Below are positions 62,099-64,000 of a stretch of 64,000 bases of DNA, one piece after another. The stretch covers positions 62,001 through 126,000 of the forward strand of contig NZ_VFJB01000005.1 of NCBI RefSeq assembly GCF_008362905.1, given 5' to 3'. Made by a program: the position numbers and the translations under genes. How positions within the stretch are numbered: position 1 is the stretch's first letter; each line of letters starts with the position of its first letter. The notes under the pieces were generated by a model. The model did not search any database, was not told where the DNA came from, and worked only from the letters and a program-made list of their open reading frames with translations. The DNA is from Deferribacter autotrophicus. Lineage in GTDB: Bacteria; Chrysiogenota; Deferribacteres; Deferribacterales; Deferribacteraceae.

Positions 62099-63382
62099 AT
62101 GCGGAATCTAAAATTGAGTCCATGGTCTTATTTAATAATAACCTTTGTAATTCTCATTATTGCAGGTTCTTTTTTTCTGATGATTCCAGGGGCATATTCC
62201 AAAGGTAATTTATCTTATTTGGATGCCCTTTTCACTTCGACTTCTGCTGTTTGTGTAACGGGTTTAATTGTAACAAATACATCAAATTTTACTCCCTTTG
62301 GACAAATCATTATTTTGATATTAATTCAGCTTGGAGCCATTGGGATAATGACTCTCACATCTTCCCTTTATATTTTTTTAAAAGGGGAGCTTGATTTGAG
62401 CCATAGAATTATGGTGGCTAAGATTACAGATGTTTTTGGCTTGCATGAGGTGGAGAATATCTTAGTGTATATTATAAAATATACTTTTATTATTGAATTT
62501 ATTGGGGCTATTGTTCTCAGCTTAGGTTTTTATATTTCTCACAATACGTTAGGTGATGCAATTTATTATGGGATATTTCATTCCATTTCGGCTTTTTGTA
62601 ATGCTGGGTTTTCTACCTTTGATCAAAGTTTAGTAGGAACAAATATCATCATAAAGTTAACAATAACAGGCTTGATAGTATTGGGGGGGATAGGGTATTA
62701 TGTGATATATGATTTAAATAAATTTTTTAAGTCTGGAGGTAGGCTCAAACTTCATACTAAGGTTGTACTTTTAACTTCACTGTTATTAATAATAATGGGG
62801 TTTATGATATTTTCTGTAGTAGAAAGTGATATGAATATTGTTGATGGCTTTTTCCAATCTGTTACTGCAAGGACTGCTGGATTTAACACAATAGATTTAA
62901 CCTCTTTACATAATATAAGTAAATTTACTTTAATAATTTTGATGTTAATTGGAGCTTCGCCCGGTTCAACTGGTGGTGGTGTTAAGACGACAACGTTTTT
63001 TATTACAATTTCTTCAATTACAAAGGTACTAAGAGGTGAAAATAAAATTGTAGTTTTTAAAAGACAAATACCTTATCAAACAATATTAAGGGCTTTTGCT
63101 CTTATATTTTTATACCTATTTGTGGATGTTACTGCTACTTTAATTTTACTATATATTTATGATTATAATTTTTTGGAAATGTTGTTTGAAGTGACTTCTG
63201 CTTTGAGTACCGTCGGTCTGAGTCTTGGAATTACAACAAAATTAACTACTGCTGGTAAGTTGGTTATTATTGCATGTATGTTCTTAGGTAGGGTTGGACC
63301 GGCTGCTTTAGTGATGGCTATGCTTGGTAGGGAAAAGAAAAGGGTTATACAATACCCAGAAGAAAAGGTTGTGTTGGGGTGA
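62099..63382 (+). CDS. ktrB: KtrB-like K+ transporter membrane subunit
   Basis: A 427-residue protein of the Trk/Ktr/HKT superfamily, about the length of KtrB and shorter than TrkH. Filter-like segments are TSTSAVCVTGLIV, HSISAFCNAGFST, SVTARTAGFNTID and SALSTVGLSLG. The sequence GASPGSTGGGVKTTTF is also conserved. N-terminal LKLSPWSYLIITFVILI fits a KtrB start, supporting ATG 62099 even without a ribosome binding site. It would import K+ (possibly with Na+) together with the KtrA-like protein that follows after 3 bp. The window thus has two separate K+ uptake systems. Confidence 0.9.
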   Translation: MRNLKLSPWSYLIITFVILIIAGSFFLMIPGAYSKGNLSYLDALFTSTSAVCVTGLIVTNTSNFTPFGQIIILILIQLGAIGIMTLTSSLYIFLKGELDLSHRIMVAKITDVFGLHEVENILVYIIKYTFIIEFIGAIVLSLGFYISHNTLGDAIYYGIFHSISAFCNAGFSTFDQSLVGTNIIIKLTITGLIVLGGIGYYVIYDLNKFFKSGGRLKLHTKVVLLTSLLLIIMGFMIFSVVESDMNIVDGFFQSVTARTAGFNTIDLTSLHNISKFTLIILMLIGASPGSTGGGVKTTTFFITISSITKVLRGENKIVVFKRQIPYQTILRAFALIFLYLFVDVTATLILLYIYDYNFLEMLFEVTSALSTVGLSLGITTKLTTAGKLVIIACMFLGRVGPAALVMAMLGREKKRVIQYPEEKVVLG

Positions 63383-63385
63383 TAT

Positions 63386-64000
63386 ATGTTTGAAAAAAGT
63401 AGAGATGTATTGGTGATGGGGCTTGGTATATTTGGTTATGAAGTAGCTGTGAGTTTAGCAAAGGAAGGTATAAATGTTTTAGCAGTGGATAAAAATACAA
63501 AAGTTATTAATCAGATAAAGGATATCGTTACTGATGCACTGGTGGCTGATGCTGCAAATGAAGAAGCATTAAAGGAATTATCTGTGGATAAGTATGATGC
63601 GGTGATTTTGGGAATGAGTAGTAGTTTTGAGAGTTTGATTTTATGTATTACATATTTAAAAAAATTAGGTGCAAAATATATAATTGCAAAAGCCAGCACT
63701 GCAATCCAAAAAGAAATTTTAATGAAAATAGGGGCTGATGAAGTAATTTTGCCTGAAAAAGAAATTGCTTTAAAGCTGGCCGAAAAGATTGCAAGACCCA
63801 ACATTATTGACTTTTTTGAGTTAGGTGGTGATGCTGCAGTTGCAACGGTAAAAGTGCCTTCGAAATTTTATAACAAGTCTTTAATGGAAATAGATTTGAG
63901 AAAGAAATATAATATTACTGCTATTATTTTAATTAGAGATGGTAGTGCAAAATTAATAAGAGATGCCAGTATTAAACTTATGGAAAATGATGAACTTGTT
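63386..64000 (+). CDS. ktrA: KtrA/TrkA-like regulatory subunit (3' end outside window)
   Basis: An open frame of 205 codons running to the window edge without a stop. The RCK_N domain starts DVLVMGLGIFGYEVAVSL with the glycine motif GLGIFG, and continues with VLAVDKN and ADAANEEALKEL. RCK_C begins near KVPSKFYNKSLMEIDLRKKY. A single RCK unit of about 220 residues is expected for KtrA, so only the last residues are probably missing. GGGGTGA at the ktrB end provides the ribosome binding site. Confidence 0.9.
   Translation, partial: MFEKSRDVLVMGLGIFGYEVAVSLAKEGINVLAVDKNTKVINQIKDIVTDALVADAANEEALKELSVDKYDAVILGMSSSFESLILCITYLKKLGAKYIIAKASTAIQKEILMKIGADEVILPEKEIALKLAEKIARPNIIDFFELGGDAAVATVKVPSKFYNKSLMEIDLRKKYNITAIILIRDGSAKLIRDASIKLMENDELV

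Overview
This is a low-G+C, densely coded stretch of bacterial chromosome with no rRNA, tRNA, prophage or CRISPR that I can see. It encodes single-chain pyruvate:ferredoxin oxidoreductase, a KorDABC-type 2-oxoacid oxidoreductase, HypF, a desulforedoxin-like mini-protein, LptF/LptG, PilT and many c-di-GMP and phosphatase signalling proteins. That mix suggests an anaerobic, Gram-negative, possibly thermophilic bacterium. My best guess is the phylum Deferribacterota (Deferribacter or Calditerrivibrio type); this rests on overall gene content and not on a marker-gene alignment.

Layout. 1-5.5 kb: a partial SPOR-like membrane protein, an EF-G-like GTPase, and hflK-hflC. 5.5-14.7 kb: trkA-trkH-hypF, then a Gld-type ABC exporter cassette (ATPase, permease, GldG-like, DUF4340). 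14.9-18.3 kb: a small membrane protein and a transporter-STAC-GAF-SpoIIE phosphatase fusion. 18.7-26.7 kb: branched-chain amino acid and phosphatidylethanolamine synthesis (ilvD-ilvB-ilvN-ilvC, psd-pssA, leuA). 27.2-29 kb: yebC-ruvC-ruvA. 29-36 kb, minus strand: an oxygen-sensor-like (ODP) diguanylate cyclase, tex, acylphosphatase and korDABC. 36-39.4 kb, minus strand: a frameshifted lptG, lptF, a DUF1820 protein, an MXAN_5187-like protein and a small membrane protein. 39.6-44.6 kb: a desulforedoxin-like gene (minus), then TPR protein, a PilB-like protein without an ATPase site, pilT and an NFACT protein. 44.6-49.1 kb: exonuclease, YihY/BrkB, DUF1992, aminotransferase and EamA permease. 49.1-53.6 kb, minus strand: a TetR-controlled tripartite efflux operon. 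53.7-56.2 kb: a PAS-GGDEF cyclase and pyrF-pyrE. 56.4-64 kb: PFOR, an acyl-CoA synthetase, and a second K+ uptake system (ktrB-like, then a partial ktrA-like gene).

Non-coding structure gives the least explained signals. Two intergenic copies of a roughly 127-bp folded element (about 4.84 kb and 26.94 kb) keep the same stems through paired base changes. A 296-bp element with perfect 19-bp terminal inverted repeats and internal heptamer repeats sits just upstream of ilvD, and relatives lie at 26.7-27.1 kb and probably 61.9 kb. Five genes (trkA, the small gene at 14.9 kb, the ODP cyclase, tetR and ktrB) have a sigma70-like promoter whose -10 box ends only 6-7 bases before the start codon and no visible ribosome binding site. 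This predicts leaderless mRNAs. The tetR start codon also lies inside a perfect candidate operator.

In several places I moved the start codon from the longest open frame to one with a well-placed ribosome binding site (EF-G-like, hypF, ABC permease, tex, acyP, korC, korB, emrB).
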